Positions 1 through 10,487 of a stretch of DNA of 64,000 nucleotides are shown in pieces; position 1 is the first letter of the stretch, and every line of letters begins with the position of its first letter. The notes under the pieces are model-generated. The model searched no databases. It saw nothing but the letters and a program-made list of their open reading frames with translations, and was not told the DNA's origin. The stretch lies in NCBI GenBank assembly GCA_963693085.1, contig OY856410.1, forward strand, positions 1,398,304,669-1,398,368,668, in the 5' to 3' direction. The position numbers were made by a program, and so were the translations under genes. Source of the DNA: Alisma plantago-aquatica (Eukaryota; Streptophyta; Magnoliopsida; Alismatales; Alismataceae).

Positions 1-556
1 CGCTAAGAGACCTTGCTTCTTCAATGGAAGTCACCTTGGGTTCCTACCGCTTGGGAAGAGTTCTAAGGATCTTTGAGTTGATCTCTCCACTAGACATAGG
101 ATGTCCTAGAATAGTAAGACCATTCAAAATGGTGTTGAGCCTTGAGTACATGTTGGCTATGCTCTCCTCCTTTCCCATCTTGAAGTTCTCAAGTAGCCCT
201 TTGAGCATGTAGACTTTGCTTTCCTTCACTTGATCTGTCCCTTCATAAGTGGTGCAAAGCTTTCTCCATACCTCATAGGCTGTTTCACATGAAGAGATCT
301 GGTTGAACTCGGTGGGGGTCATGGAGGCATATAGGATGTGCATGGCTCTAGAATTCAAGGTTACTTTCTTTAAGGTAGCTTCATCCCATTCTTCAATCTT
401 TGTCTTTGGTAGCATGTATGGGATGTTCACCATTTTCCACATCTCAAGACTTGATCCTTGGATGTAGAATTGAAGCCTTCTTCTCCAATATAGGAAATTG
501 CTCCCATCAAAGATTGGAAGGCTGGTCGAGAACCTCCCTCCTAGGTAGTCACCCAT
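1..556 (-). pseudogene. Ty1/copia (Sirevirus-like) gag, N-terminal part
   Basis: The start codon is at 556 and 170 codons are open before a TAG at 46-44; the same frame stays gag-like to the window edge, so this is an inactivated gag cut by the window. The protein has the layout of the copia gag family (DUF4219 then UBN2, recognised from memory): an N-terminal FDGSNFLYWRRRLQFYI stretch, a central ETAYEVWRKLCTTYEG, and a C-terminal ILRTLPKR where the family usually continues with Trp. A TGG to TAG change would explain the stop. Gag would form the cytoplasmic virus-like particle that packages element RNA. It lies 38 bp inside the primer-binding site, the expected position for the first ORF of a minus-strand element. 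Confidence 0.88.
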
Positions 557-593
557 CTTCTCCTACTTGTTGAAGTATGCTTGGAGAAGACCC

Positions 594-605
594 GCCCTGA
601 TACCA
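594..605 (-). other. Primer-binding site of the copia element (initiator Met-tRNA type)
   Basis: On the minus strand this reads TGGTATCAGGGC, one mismatch from the usual plant TGGTATCAGAGC complementary to the 3' end of iMet-tRNA. It lies two bases inside the LTR end at 608, where minus-strand DNA synthesis would be primed. Confidence 0.85.
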
Positions 606-1476
606 ATTGTTGGATCCTAGATGGGTGATTAGATGCTCTAGAGGGGGTGAATAGAGCTGAAATCACTTAAACAAAATTCATTAAACCTTCAAGATATATC
701 ACAAGATTAGGTTGCTAAATAGGAATTTTGTCTGCAACTAAAACATACATAGCAAGGGAGAGAGATATTGAACATGAACCAATTAGACAAACTATTTAGA
801 GTGGTTCCACACTTCAAACTAGAAGTGTGTCAGTCCACTTGCCTAGAGAGGTCAACCTCTATGACTTCCAAACTATTGCACTCTTATATTCATTCATAAG
901 ACATACAATGCATGACCAAACAAAAGACTTACATATCCAATACAAAGAGTCTTCAACCTTACCAAGGACTTACCCACTTTGCAAGAGTCTTCGGCCTTCT
1001 CCAAGGACTTACCCACTCTTGCACAAGTCTTCAGCCTTGCAGGGATCTCCCACTCTTCTTGGATCTTCAGCTTTTGACTTCACCTTCACTCGGAGAAGCT
1101 TCCACCAAGGACTTACCCACTTGAGCTTGAGTCTTCTGCCTTCTCCAAGGGCTTACCCACTCTAGCTCCAAGTCTTCAGCCTTGATCTTCACCAAGGGAC
1201 TCCTTCCCTTATTCTTCTTCACCTCTCTTGGACAAGAGAGAGAACCTTCATCTTCATAATTGAAATGAGAGAAATGGAGGTGGTGGAAGTGAGAGCCTCA
1301 CAAGATATACATGTAGGACTAGATCTCTTACATATTTCCTACTCACTTTGATGGATGTAGCAAGTGATTAAGCTTAGAGAGAGAGAGGAGGCTGTAGGAA
1401 TCACTCATCTATAGAATAGGAACCTCACATAGAGTTTGCAATGAATGCTCAACCTTGGAATGAATCCCAAGGGGTC

Positions 1477-1486
1477 CTATTTATAG
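1477..1486 (-). promoter_or_regulatory. TATA box of copia LTR
   Basis: The minus strand reads CTATAAATAG. It lies about 137 bp downstream, in the element's direction, of the nearest hairpin of the array at 1623-1850, as expected for a U3 promoter. Confidence 0.7.
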
Positions 1487-1622
1487 ATGGGGATGCCTCT
1501 TAGCCTTTGGGAACACTTGAGAACGAAAACTAGCCGTTTTGTGGCTTGCAACGGATATATTTTCACTTGTTGCAACTCCACAATGGCTAGAAGCACTTTT
1601 CTGCACTTTTCCGTACATTGCA

Positions 1623-1850
1623 ATCGGTCGAGTTTCTATAAGGGTAACTCGACCGATAGAGTAAAAGACAAAGCCGATATTCAGACCATCGGTCGAGTTT
1701 GTCCTGAGGAAACTCGATCGACCAATGAGAATCGATTTGGTCAGTTACTCAATCGATCGAGTTCTGTGTAAACACAACTCGACCGATGCAATCTCCAAAA
1801 ATTGATCAAGGATGATCGGTCGAGTTTTCAGGCTGGGAAACTCGACCGAC
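1623..1850 (-). repeat. Four CG-rich hairpins in the copia LTR
   Basis: Four inverted repeats share one stem. The first has perfect 12-bp arms, ATCGGTCGAGTT (1623-1634) and AACTCGACCGAT (1646-1657). The others lie at about 1688-1723, 1752-1787 and 1814-1850, with loops of about 9-12 nt and a few mismatches. Palindromic motifs are known in Sirevirus LTRs; this is the same type of module. All lie upstream of the TATA box. Confidence 0.85.
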
Positions 1851-2209
1851 AAAGTGCATGTAATCAATTTTCAAAGTTGCATCTAAAGTGCTCTAATATT
1901 CGATCTAAGTGATCATGATATTTTTCTAAGCTTAATTACAAGTTATACAATCATTACAAGTGATTTACAACATGATTCTAATGGATATACATCATATTAC
2001 AAAAACGTGCACTTGTATGACTTTGACTTTTCTTTTCTCCAATTTGATATGCGCAAGTTAGGGCATTTGGAGTGTGTCTATACCTAATCTGAAATCACTC
2101 AAGTAGAGACATTAGACACCAATATGTGGAATGGTTAGTCATCATCAAAACACAGGTTTAGTCAATTTAGACGTGAGTCAACATTGACCTAATTGACCTT
2201 GAGTCAACA

Positions 2210-2222
2210 ATCTCCCCCTTTT
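2210..2222 (-). other. Polypurine tract of the copia element
   Basis: The minus strand reads AAAAGGGGGAGAT directly before the LTR start, the plus-strand priming site. Three further GGGGGAG copies lie just upstream (about 2320-2330, 2355-2364 and 2516-2524 in plus coordinates), the first two inside a short tandem duplication. Repeated PPT motifs are a described Sirevirus trait. Confidence 0.85.
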
Positions 2223-3559
2223 TGAAGATGACAAACCATTCCATAAATGTATTGAAAGCTTTCATGTAAAATAATACCTTCAGAGAAACCTAGGGGTTTC
2301 AATAGAATGGAGTTCATATGCTCCCCCTCAATTGATGCACATGGAGTTCTCATACTCCCCCTCAATTGATGCTATTTCTCCTGCATGGTTAGCTTTCATA
2401 ACATTTATAGAATACTATGTCTTCTACTCATATACCTTCTCCCCTTTACATGGACATACTTCTCCTCTTCATGTAAGACATGCCTTCTTCCTCTTTTAAA
2501 AGAAGTCATACCTTTCTCCCCCTTTGTCATTTCAAAAAGTGGGGTTATGAAGAAATAAGAAACATCACTTGTTAAGAGAAAGGAGATAACACAAATATAT
2601 ATAAGGAGAGTAGAAGAGCACAGATAGGGTCTTGTCCAAGCATAGAAAGAAAAGCAAGTTAAAGCATATACTTGAACAACCCAAAAAACAAGATAAAGTG
2701 CTGCAAAAAAATAATAAAACATAATTTTGACCCTCGAGATGACAGATTTTGACCAAAAACCATCAGATCTCATTGCAAAGCAATGAGTTTTTCTCACAAG
2801 GTTGTTTCTGTATGAAAAACACTAGTCTTGCACCAAAAACTGAAACTGGAGTAAAATCTGCATAAAATGCAAAAAATACTCCAATTTCTACATATAATGT
2901 AGATCTATGTACCCTGCATCACAATGTTATGCAAGCAACTCAAGATAGTAGATATGCTATTCAAGGAACAATCTTGAGCATGTATGAGACAAGATACAAG
3001 CATAGCATATAGATGAGCAAAGATGCCAATTATAAACAAGGTTAGAACTACATGTATATGAACTACTAGTAGATGTTATCACAAGTTAGGACTACTAGTA
3101 GGATCTAGATCATAGCAAGAGATACCAAAAGATATACAAGATAAAGCAAGCTATGAGTAGATGTAGAGATATATCCAAACAAAGAGATAAGAAATTTTAG
3201 AAGCATGAAAGGATATAACTCTCACTAGATATGCATCCTTACCATAAGATGATTACCACTAAGAACCTCAAGGTTGTATCAAAACAAGATATACACCTAG
3301 ATAGATGTAGCAAGTTAGAGCACAACGGAAGTAATTTTTAGACACAACCAAGAGATCCAAAGCGATCATCATCAAAACCTGCAAAACAACTCAAAGCAAG
3401 TAATTGCAAGATATAGATATATCAATTTAGAGCAATTAGAGAGATAGAGTTGTAAGCAAGATAGGCAATTCAGAATATGGCAATATGCATATATAAAGGT
3501 ACCAAATGAGAGTGCCACAGAATAAGGCTATTGGTTGAGAAAATCTAGTTGAGAGGGAA
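2223..3559 (-). other. Non-coding 3' internal region of copia element, then unassigned DNA
   Basis: Immediately before the PPT, the minus strand carries AGGGGGAG-type repeats typical of the post-pol part of Sireviruses. A 130-codon open frame at 2797-2405 (minus) has no family resemblance I can see and is partly low complexity. From about 2800 to 3559 there is A-rich sequence with many AGATA/AAGCAAG words and no coding signal. The junction with the next element is somewhere in this stretch and cannot be placed. Confidence 0.45.
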
Positions 3560-3645
3560 ATTCTCATTCAGGTAGAAGACGTGTTTCTTTCTCATATCTC
3601 CTGCATCATCTAAAAGGTGTGTTTCTTTCTCTACTCAGGTAGAAG
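3560..3645 (+). repeat. Leader of Athila-type element 1 with a duplicated 66-bp unit
   Basis: The words TCAGGTAGAAGA and GTGTTTCTTTCTC occur twice about 66 bp apart, ending at the gag start. The TTTCTCTACTCAGGTA before the ATG resembles the matching place in Athila element 2 (TTATTTCAGGTACTGTG at about 43302), so this is probably the 3' end of the element leader. PBS and 5' LTR are not visible. Confidence 0.5.
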
Positions 3646-5779
3646 ATGTGTATGCAACCATCGCATAACCTCAGATTCTCCCCTGATCCAGAGTACGACT
3701 TTGAGGTAGAGAGAAGTTTCCACCGTCGCATCAGACTTAACCGAAAAAGAGCCAAGCAAAGGGCTGAAGATCAACGCCAAGCCGCGTTAGTAATGGAAAG
3801 GGTTAACACCGCTATAGCCGCTCAGAGAGCACAACTCATTGTTGACACCCATGCTCAGATTCAAGCGGAGATCCGAGCTGAAGAACAAGCCTGCATCCGA
3901 GATGAAAATGAAGCAGCTAACCAAGCTATCCAGCTAGAGTTAAGAAGCAAGCAATTGAGGGACTATGTCGTACCTAAGAACTATGAATACAATCATCCAG
4001 TTCGGCCACCAATCATCAACATACCTAACTTCGAGATCCGGACACAATGGATTCAAATCATGCAAGGCATCTCATTTTCTGGTGGATCTGGAGATGACTG
4101 CATGGATCACTTGAAGAGGTTCAAGGCACTTTGCTGACTTGTCCCGCAAGATGGAATCGCCTTTGATGCGATAATGTTACATCTTTTCCATTTCACTCTG
4201 TCCGGAAGGGCTCTGAGTTGGTACAACTTGCTTGATAGGGAGCCAATCATCACCACCTGGGCTCCGTTGGAAGAAAAGTTCCTAGAGAAGTTTTTCCCCC
4301 CTTCGTTAACTTACGAAATTAGGGGGCAGATCAACCACTTTGCCCAACTTCCTGGAAAATCACTCGCAGAAGCATGGGAGAGATTCAAGGAGCTTCTAAG
4401 AAAGTGTCCTCATCACGGCATCTCCCAAAATCAATTAATAAAAACATTCTATAGGGGGGTGAGTGATGACATCAAGCAATTTCTGGATTCCTCATCTGGG
4501 GGAAACTTCATGAGGAAGAACTACGAGGATGCCTGGAAAATCATTATGCTTGGAGCTAAAAATCAATCCAATTGGGGACGATCATCCAGTAAGGGAGTCC
4601 TCAAGGTTTATAAAGCTGAGGAATCAATGGAAATGAAGGCTATTGCTGAAGCTTTGAAGACTATAGCTCACAAACAGCAGTCTCTTGATACTTCATTTGG
4701 AGAATATGATAAGAAGAAAAACCCCCAAGTCCAACAGGTTAAAGCCGCTATAGGGACTTGTGAGGCCTGTCACGCATCTGATCACCCTACTCTGTCATGT
4801 GGTCTGCTTTTCAATGTAATGATGGATATGCAACCACCACAGTAGCAGTACGAACCGATCATCGAACAACCTGAAGACCAGATGCCCAAACAAGTTAATT
4901 CAATTCATTCCATACGAGGACAAGTTTACTATAATCCAAATCAACCAAGAAACCACCCTGGTTTTCAGTATGGGAATCCTGTGGGGACTGCTAACCCGCA
5001 ACATCAAGCACAAGGCGAGACCTCCAATAGGTTGCCACCTGGATTCCAAAGTAACTTTAACCAAAATCAAGAGAACCTCAGAAACAACTTCCCAAGAACT
5101 AATTACCCTAGAAATCCTTCCGCCTACTATCAATATACCCATCCTCCTCTACACCCGTAGTTGCACCCTCAGTTGCAGCAACCGCAACAACCCCAGTTGA
5201 CACCACTTCCGCAACACAACAACTCACTCAAAAAAACGCCCCCTCCCAGCCAACAGACGAGATGACTATGATCAGGCATATGCTTCAGTCACAACAAACC
5301 ATGCTTGCCAATCAGCAAGCTCAGCAGAAGGCAGTGGAAGCTCAACTAGCACAAATTGTTGCCCAACTGAAGCCACCAGCAGGCACTTTTGCAGGACAAC
5401 CTGAGTCAAACCCTAGGCACGACCATAATAGACCAGAGCAATTGAATGTCGTCACTACAAGATCTGGTCGTGCCCTTCATGAAACTACGAGAATCACTCA
5501 AGACGATGATGATGCACCTATCTTTTTCCCAAATGCAAGCCCGAACCTAGGAACTGATAAGTCCGTTGAGAATGGGATAGGCGAAGAAAAAGGACGAGCT
5601 TCCAAAGAGCCAAAAATTCCGCAGTATAAACCAAGGATACCATACCCGGGAAGATTGAGAGAGACTAAAATGGACACTAGGTTCCAAAGATTTAAGGAGG
5701 TGATGAAGAAACTCTATATCGACATCCTCTCCTCGATGCTCTCTCTGAAGTACCTGCTTGGGCTAAGTATCTAAAAACT
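3646..5779 (+). pseudogene. Athila-type gag (element 1), broken
   Basis: Gag would form the particle shell. The first segment (3646-4137) begins MCMQPSHN and has a long charged, probably coiled-coil stretch before the capsid-like part, which reads across a TGA at 4135-4137 into 4174-4845 (LFHFTLSGRALSWYNLL, then a FFPPSLTYEIRGQI block typical of the retrotransposon gag domain). TAG codons at 4843 and 5158 and a one-base loss near 5720 interrupt it further. The C-terminal part (5262 on) has a Q-rich coiled coil and a TTRSGRALHE-like motif seen before the protease in Athila/Tat polyproteins. At least four disabling changes mean it is inactive. Confidence 0.88.
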
Positions 5780-6424
5780 TTGCTATCAAGGAAATACATT
5801 ACTGAAGAACAAGAGACAGTCAAACTGGCTCAGACCACCTCCGATATCATTCTCAACAAGATGCCCAAGAAAAAGAAAGACCATGGTTCCTTCGGTATTC
5901 AGTGTTGTATTGGAAATGCTTCAAGCAAAAAGGGATTAGCTGACTTAGGGGCTAGCATATCAATTATGCCCTACTCCATGTGTAAAAGATTAGGTTTCAC
6001 CGACTTGCTACCCACAACGATGACAATTTAGTTAGCTAATTCCACTATCACTGCGCCTTTGGGTATTATCGAAGATATTCCAGTCATGATAGGCAAAGAT
6101 GCCTATGTCCCATGTGATTTTGTCATTATGGATATTAAGGAGGATCTGAGGTACCCAATAATATTTGGCAGACCTTTCCTTGCCACAGCCGGGGCACTTA
6201 TTGATGTTGAAGCTGGCACGATCATCCTAAGACTGGGAAAAGAAGCAATTCAATTTTGAGTTCTCAACAACATGAAAGGTCCCAGCATTCAAGAGGAGGT
6301 CTTTCTATTAGATACAATACATCAAATGTCCCAATTGGAAATATCTGAGCCATCTGACGAGTTAGAGAATGTTCTAACAAATCCAGAAGTTGAATTTTCA
6401 GCAAATGAATTGGTCCAATAATGT
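5780..6424 (+). pseudogene. Athila-type aspartic protease (element 1), broken
   Basis: This continues the polyprotein. The flap-side sequence KYITEEQETVKLAQT is followed by the active-site region GLADLGASISIMPYSMCKRL at about 5935-5990. The catalytic D-S-G triad is altered to D-L-G at 5942-5950, which a single C to T (TCA to TTA) would produce. FGRPFLATAGALIDVEAG (about 6158-6213) is the usual C-terminal half of the protease. TAG at 6029-6031 and TGA at 6257-6259 interrupt the frame, both in places where Gln and Arg would fit. A protease with this active site could not process a polyprotein. Confidence 0.85.
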
Positions 6425-7560
6425 TTGCAATGCCTAGAGAAAGCTGAAGAAGCACCGACGACCACCTTTGAGGAGCTCAAATCTGTCACTATTTTAGAAG
6501 CAACAGAAACACCCAAGGCTCCTTATATGAAGACTCTACCAACAGGACTTAAGCACATCTTCTTGGACAAAGAAAAACTATGTCTAGTTATCATCCGTTC
6601 CACCCTGACAGAAAACCAGGAAGAAAGACTTCTCATTGAACTTAAGAAACACAAGAAAGCCATTGGGTACAAAATAATTGACCTGACATGTATCAACCTA
6701 GCCTTATGCATGCATAGACTGCCCATGGTCAAAAAATTCAAGCCATCAAAAGAACACCAGAGGAAGCTGAACCCCAATCTCAAAGAAGTGGTTCGCCTTG
6801 AAGTCCTCAAACTGCTGAAAGCCGACATAATTTACCCAATTTCAGATTCCCAATGGATCAGCCATGTCCAAGTGGTCCCCAAAAAGGGAGGAACCACTGT
6901 CATGATAAATGACAAGAATGAGTTAGTACCAACAAGGACTGTGACAGGGTGGAGGATGTGCATCGACTACAGGAAACTAAACAAATCAACGCGAAAAGAT
7001 CACTACCCTCTACCCTTTCTTGACGAAGTCCTAGAATGCTTAGCCCATCAAAAGTTCTTCTGTTATCTGGATGGTTATTCCGGGTTCTACCAAATCCCTA
7101 TACACCCGGAAGACCAAGAGAAGACTACTTTTACCTGCCCCTTTGGGACCTATGCTTTCATAAGAATGTCATTCAGGTTGTGTAACGCACCTGCTACTTT
7201 TCAAAGGTGCATGTCTGCCATTTTTGCAGGATTAATGGAATCTATAATGGAGGTATTCATGGATGATTTCTCAGTTTACAGAGACTCCTTTGATAACTGT
7301 CTACTCAACCTTGGATAAGTCTTACAACGATGTGAGGAAACGAACCTCATCCTAAATTGGGAAAAATGCCATTTTATGGTGACTGAAGGTGTCGTCCTCG
7401 GACATAGAGTGAGCGACAGAGGGATTGAGGTGGATAAGGAAAAAATCGATGTTATTTCAAAATTATCGCCACCAAAAGACATAAAAGGAGTACGAGCATT
7501 CTTGGGTCATGTGGGGTTTTACAGAATATTTATTAAAGATTTCTCAAAAATAGAAAAACC
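6425..7560 (+). pseudogene. Athila-type reverse transcriptase (element 1), broken
   Basis: This copies element RNA into cDNA. Visible RT landmarks in order are VVPKKGGTTV, GWRMCIDYRKLN, FCYLDGYSGFYQIPIHP, TTFTCPFGTYAF, RMSFRLCNAPATFQRCM and the catalytic FMDD box (7256-7267), with both aspartates kept. The connection domain follows a TAA at 7316-7318 (NLILNWEKCHFMVTEGVVLG, then FLGHVGFYRIFIKDFSKI). A one-base loss at about 7560 shifts into the RNase H frame. The Arg in the usual SFGLCNAPATF motif (here SFRLC) is a further substitution. The domain order is that of Ty3/gypsy. Confidence 0.92.
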
Positions 7561-7962
7561 ATGACCCAACTTCTTACCAAAGACACCGAGTTCAATTTTA
7601 ATCAAGAATGCTTACAAAGTTTCTCAACTCTAAAAAATGCTTTAATCTCGGCACCCATACTAAGAGCCCCAGATTGGTCACAACCTTTTGAAATCATGTG
7701 TGACGCCAGCGATTATGCCATAGGGGCCGTATTAGGACAGAGAATCGACAAGAAACCTTATGTAATATACTACGCGTCTAAAACACTCGATGAAGCACAG
7801 AAGAACTACACTACTACAGAGAAGGAGTTCTTAGCTATCATCTATGCGTTCGAGAAATTCCGCTCCTACCTGATTGGAGCCAAGGTCATTGTCTACACCG
7901 ACCACTCCGCCATGTGATATCTAATTCAGAAGCAAGATGTAAAACCCAGACTTATCCGCTGG
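7561..7962 (+). pseudogene. Athila-type RNase H (element 1), broken
   Basis: This degrades the RNA strand of the RNA:DNA hybrid. CDASDYAIGAVLGQ (first catalytic Asp) is followed by YASKTLDEAQKNYTTTEKEFLAI (catalytic Glu) and VYTDHSAM (third Asp). A TGA at 7915-7917 sits immediately after DHSAM, where the family has Arg, then the frame continues [15 protein letters not shown]. It is joined to the RT by a frameshift at about 7560 and to the integrase without a gap. Confidence 0.92.
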
Positions 7963-9418
7963 GTGTTGATGCTTCAGGAATTCGATTTGGAAATCAAAGA
8001 CAAAAGCGGATTGGAAAACGTCGTTGCCGATCATCTCAGCCGTATTGAAGTTGAGGATGAAGATAAAGTGCCTATCAGAGACTCCCTTCCAGATGACCAA
8101 CTAATGAAAGTTACCAATGGATTCCCCTGGTATGCCGACATTGTTAATTATCTGGCTACAGGAATCATTCACCCTTCCACCTCTTATCACGACAAAAATA
8201 AATTCCTCCACGATGTAAAGCAATACTATTGGGATGAACCTTACCTTTTTCGCCTATGCGCAGACAGACTTTTTCATCGCTATCTACCTGAAGAAGAGAT
8301 TACCCTTGTCTTAGAGCATTGCCATTCCGGACCCACTGGGGGACACATGAGTGCGAAGAAAATTGCTATGAAAGTTCTGCAATCAGGTTTCTTTTGGCCA
8401 ACCATAGCAAAAGATTCTCATAATTTTGTAAAATCTTGCAACAATTGTCAACTTTCTGGTGGCATCTAAAAGGATTGAAATGCCCCTCACCATGTGGCAA
8501 GAGATTGAACTTTTTTACGTGTGGGGGATAGACTACATGGGCCCCTTTCCTTCTTTTTATGGTTTCTCCTACATTCTGGTTCTAGTAGACTATGTCTCGA
8601 AATGGATCTAAGCTATTCCCATAGTGTCCAGCGATTCCAAACCAGTCATTAAGATGTTTAAAGATATCATTTTTCCCAGATTTGGAGTCCCCCAAACTGT
8701 CATATCCGACGGCGGGACCCATTTTCTAGAATGAAGCTTTGAATCCCTCTTAAAGAAATACGGAGTTAATTATAAAGTTGTCACACCTTACCATCCACAG
8801 ACCAGTGGTCAGGTTGAAGTTTCAAATAGACAATTGAAGGCAATCTTAGAAAAAATAGTCAATAGACACCGCACTGACTGGTCCACCAAGCTTCCTGATG
8901 CCCTTTGGGCATATCGAACAGCTTATAAAACACTAATCGGGACAACCCCGTTCCGTTTGGTATACGGGAAGTCATGTCATCTCCCGGTAGAACTGGAACA
9001 TAAGGCTTGGTGGGCCATTAAACAACTGAATTTTGATTTCAAAAGTGCCGGAGAAAACAAACAACTCCAATTACAAGAGCTTGAGGAGCTCTGAATGACC
9101 ACTTATCAAAGTGCCAGGATTTATAAAGAACAAACCAAGATGTGGCACGACGGTCATCTAAAAAGGAAAGACATCGCCATTGGTGACAAAGTACTCCTTT
9201 TCAACTCCAAGCTCAAATTGTTCCCCGAAAAACTCCACACCAAGTGGTCCGGGCCCTTCACCATCAAACATATATACCCGACTGGAGCTGTCATAATTGT
9301 TGACGACAATGGAGGAGAAAGGAAAGTCAATGGCCATCGATTGAAAAAATACTACACTCCAGCAGATAAAATGCCGAGACATACTATTGAGATCAAAGAC
9401 GCCAGAACATCATCATAA
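7963..9418 (+). pseudogene. Athila-type integrase (element 1), broken
   Basis: This inserts cDNA into the chromosome. It runs from [13 protein letters not shown] through an HHCC zinc-binding region ([21 protein letters not shown]) to the DDE core. The catalytic Asp in GIDYMGPF is at 8531-8533, the second Asp in SDGGTHF at 8708-8710 and the Glu in GQVEVSN at 8816-8818, giving exact D-35-E spacing. A one-base loss just after 8460, a TAA in the KW-I-stop-AIP segment near 8610, a TGA near 8733 and a TGA at 9092-9094 break it. The C-terminal part (9095-9418) ends ...KDARTSS and lacks a chromodomain, as expected for Athila. Confidence 0.92.
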
Positions 9419-9433
9419 CAACATCAAAACCTT

Positions 9434-9482
9434 GTCGAGCCAGCGACGTAAAACCCAGGTGCTACTTGGGAGGCAACCCAAG
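9434..9482 (+). other. Conserved double hairpin after pol, element 1
   Basis: Hairpin 1 is GTCG-AGCCAG-CGAC (9434-9447), then a 17-nt spacer, then hairpin 2 CTTGGG-AGGCAA-CCCAAG (9465-9482). The module begins 15 nt after the pol stop. The same architecture with changed but still paired stems occurs in element 2 at 48822-48870. Confidence 0.85.
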
Positions 9483-9619
9483 ATCTGAGTACCATCGTTT
9501 GTCTTTTATCTTTATTTTCTATTCCTTTCGTTAAATTAGGTTTATCATCTAAAAAATATAAAAATTCACATAACCAAAATAAACATAAAAATATAAAAAT
9601 CAAAATAACCTTAGCCTAG

Positions 9620-9696
9620 CCAAACGGTCTCGAAACCGTTTGGAGCCCAAACGGTCTCTAAACTGTTTGGAGTCTAAACGGTCTCAAAATCGTTTG
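9620..9696 (+). repeat. Three AAACGGT palindromes upstream of a TATA box
   Basis: Three inverted repeats of about 24 bp lie at 9620-9643, 9647-9670 and 9674-9696, with arms CCAAACGGT and ACCGTTTGG. The first is perfect; the others have decayed arms. They stand 35 bp before the TATA box at 9731. Confidence 0.88.
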
Positions 9697-9730
9697 ACCT
9701 GGGGAATTTGTAGGGTCAACCCCCGATTCC

Positions 9731-9740
9731 TATAAATATA
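9731..9740 (+). promoter_or_regulatory. Probable internal TATA box, element 1
   Basis: TATAAATATA is followed by C/T-rich sequence typical of a plant transcription start. It lies between the pol gene and the downstream ORF at 10488, so it may drive a separate transcript for that ORF. This is inferred from position and sequence only. Confidence 0.5.
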
Positions 9741-10114
9741 CCCCACCCTCTCCTTCTTCCTTCTTTCAACTCTCGAGCTTTCTAAAACCCTCGGTACACT
9801 GTTCCATCTCTGCTCCCATTCCCGCGCAACCTGCAACGCCATTTCTCTTCGTGGCCGTCCTTCCCGGTTCCGTGTGTCCTAACGGTGGTCGCACCTCAGT
9901 CACTGCCTCTCCGCGCATCACCATCGTCTTCTCCGACCGTCGCTGCAAGGTAGCCTAGAGCACCGCATCATCGGCGCTTTCGTCAGTGCACCACCGCCGT
10001 TTTCAACGCCTCTGCGGCTTCATTTTCTACCACCACCGTCATTCTTATCTTTGCTATTGCCGCTGACTTCGGCTCTACCAGTTCCTGCCGTTCCTCCGAC
10101 ATTTCACCTTCCAA

Positions 10115-10395
10115 ATGGTCTTCAAACCGTTTGGAGCCAAACAGTCTTCAAACCGTTTGGAGCCAAACGGTCCGGAAACCATTTGGAGCCAAACGGTCTT
10201 CAAACCGTTTGAAACCAAACGGTCCCGAAACCGTTTGGAGCCAAATGGTCTCGAAACTGTTTGGAGCCAAACGGTCTTCAAACCGTTTGAAGCCAAACGG
10301 TCCCGAAACCGTTTGGAACCAAACGGTCCTGAAACCATTTGGAGCCGAACGGTCTTCAAACCGTTCGGAACCAAATGGTCTCGAAACTGTTTGAT
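10115..10395 (+). repeat. 26-bp palindromic tandem array, about 11 copies
   Basis: The unit is an imperfect palindrome, arms AAACGGTCTT and AACCGTTT with a GGAGCC linker, repeated head to tail with period 26. Because the unit is nearly self-complementary and has few stop codons, both strands show long open frames with a 26-residue protein period; these are not genes. The array lies in the presumed leader of the downstream ORF. Confidence 0.9.
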
Positions 10396-10487
10396 CTTTT
10401 CAACCACTTACTTTTTGTTAAAACATAAACACACATAAACTCATACAAAATCAAATCTTTCTAACACATGATTTTCCATTTTCAGAA

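Larger units (their letters stand above)
608..2209 (-). repeat. LTR of copia element (1602 bp)
   Basis: On the plus strand it opens TGTTGG and closes TCAACA, so the ends are inverted TGTTG/CAACA. A PBS abuts it at the left and a purine tract abuts it at the right, which fixes both boundaries. It contains a TATA box, four CG-rich hairpins and pyrimidine-rich repeats. Having both PBS and PPT directly attached to one LTR means it joins two internal regions, as in a tandem array; see findings. Confidence 0.88.

Noticed and set aside
10075..10438. Long open frames on both strands across the AAACGGT array
   Set aside because: They exist because a 26-bp near-palindrome lacking stops is repeated; the predicted proteins repeat every 26 residues in several frames and have no other support.
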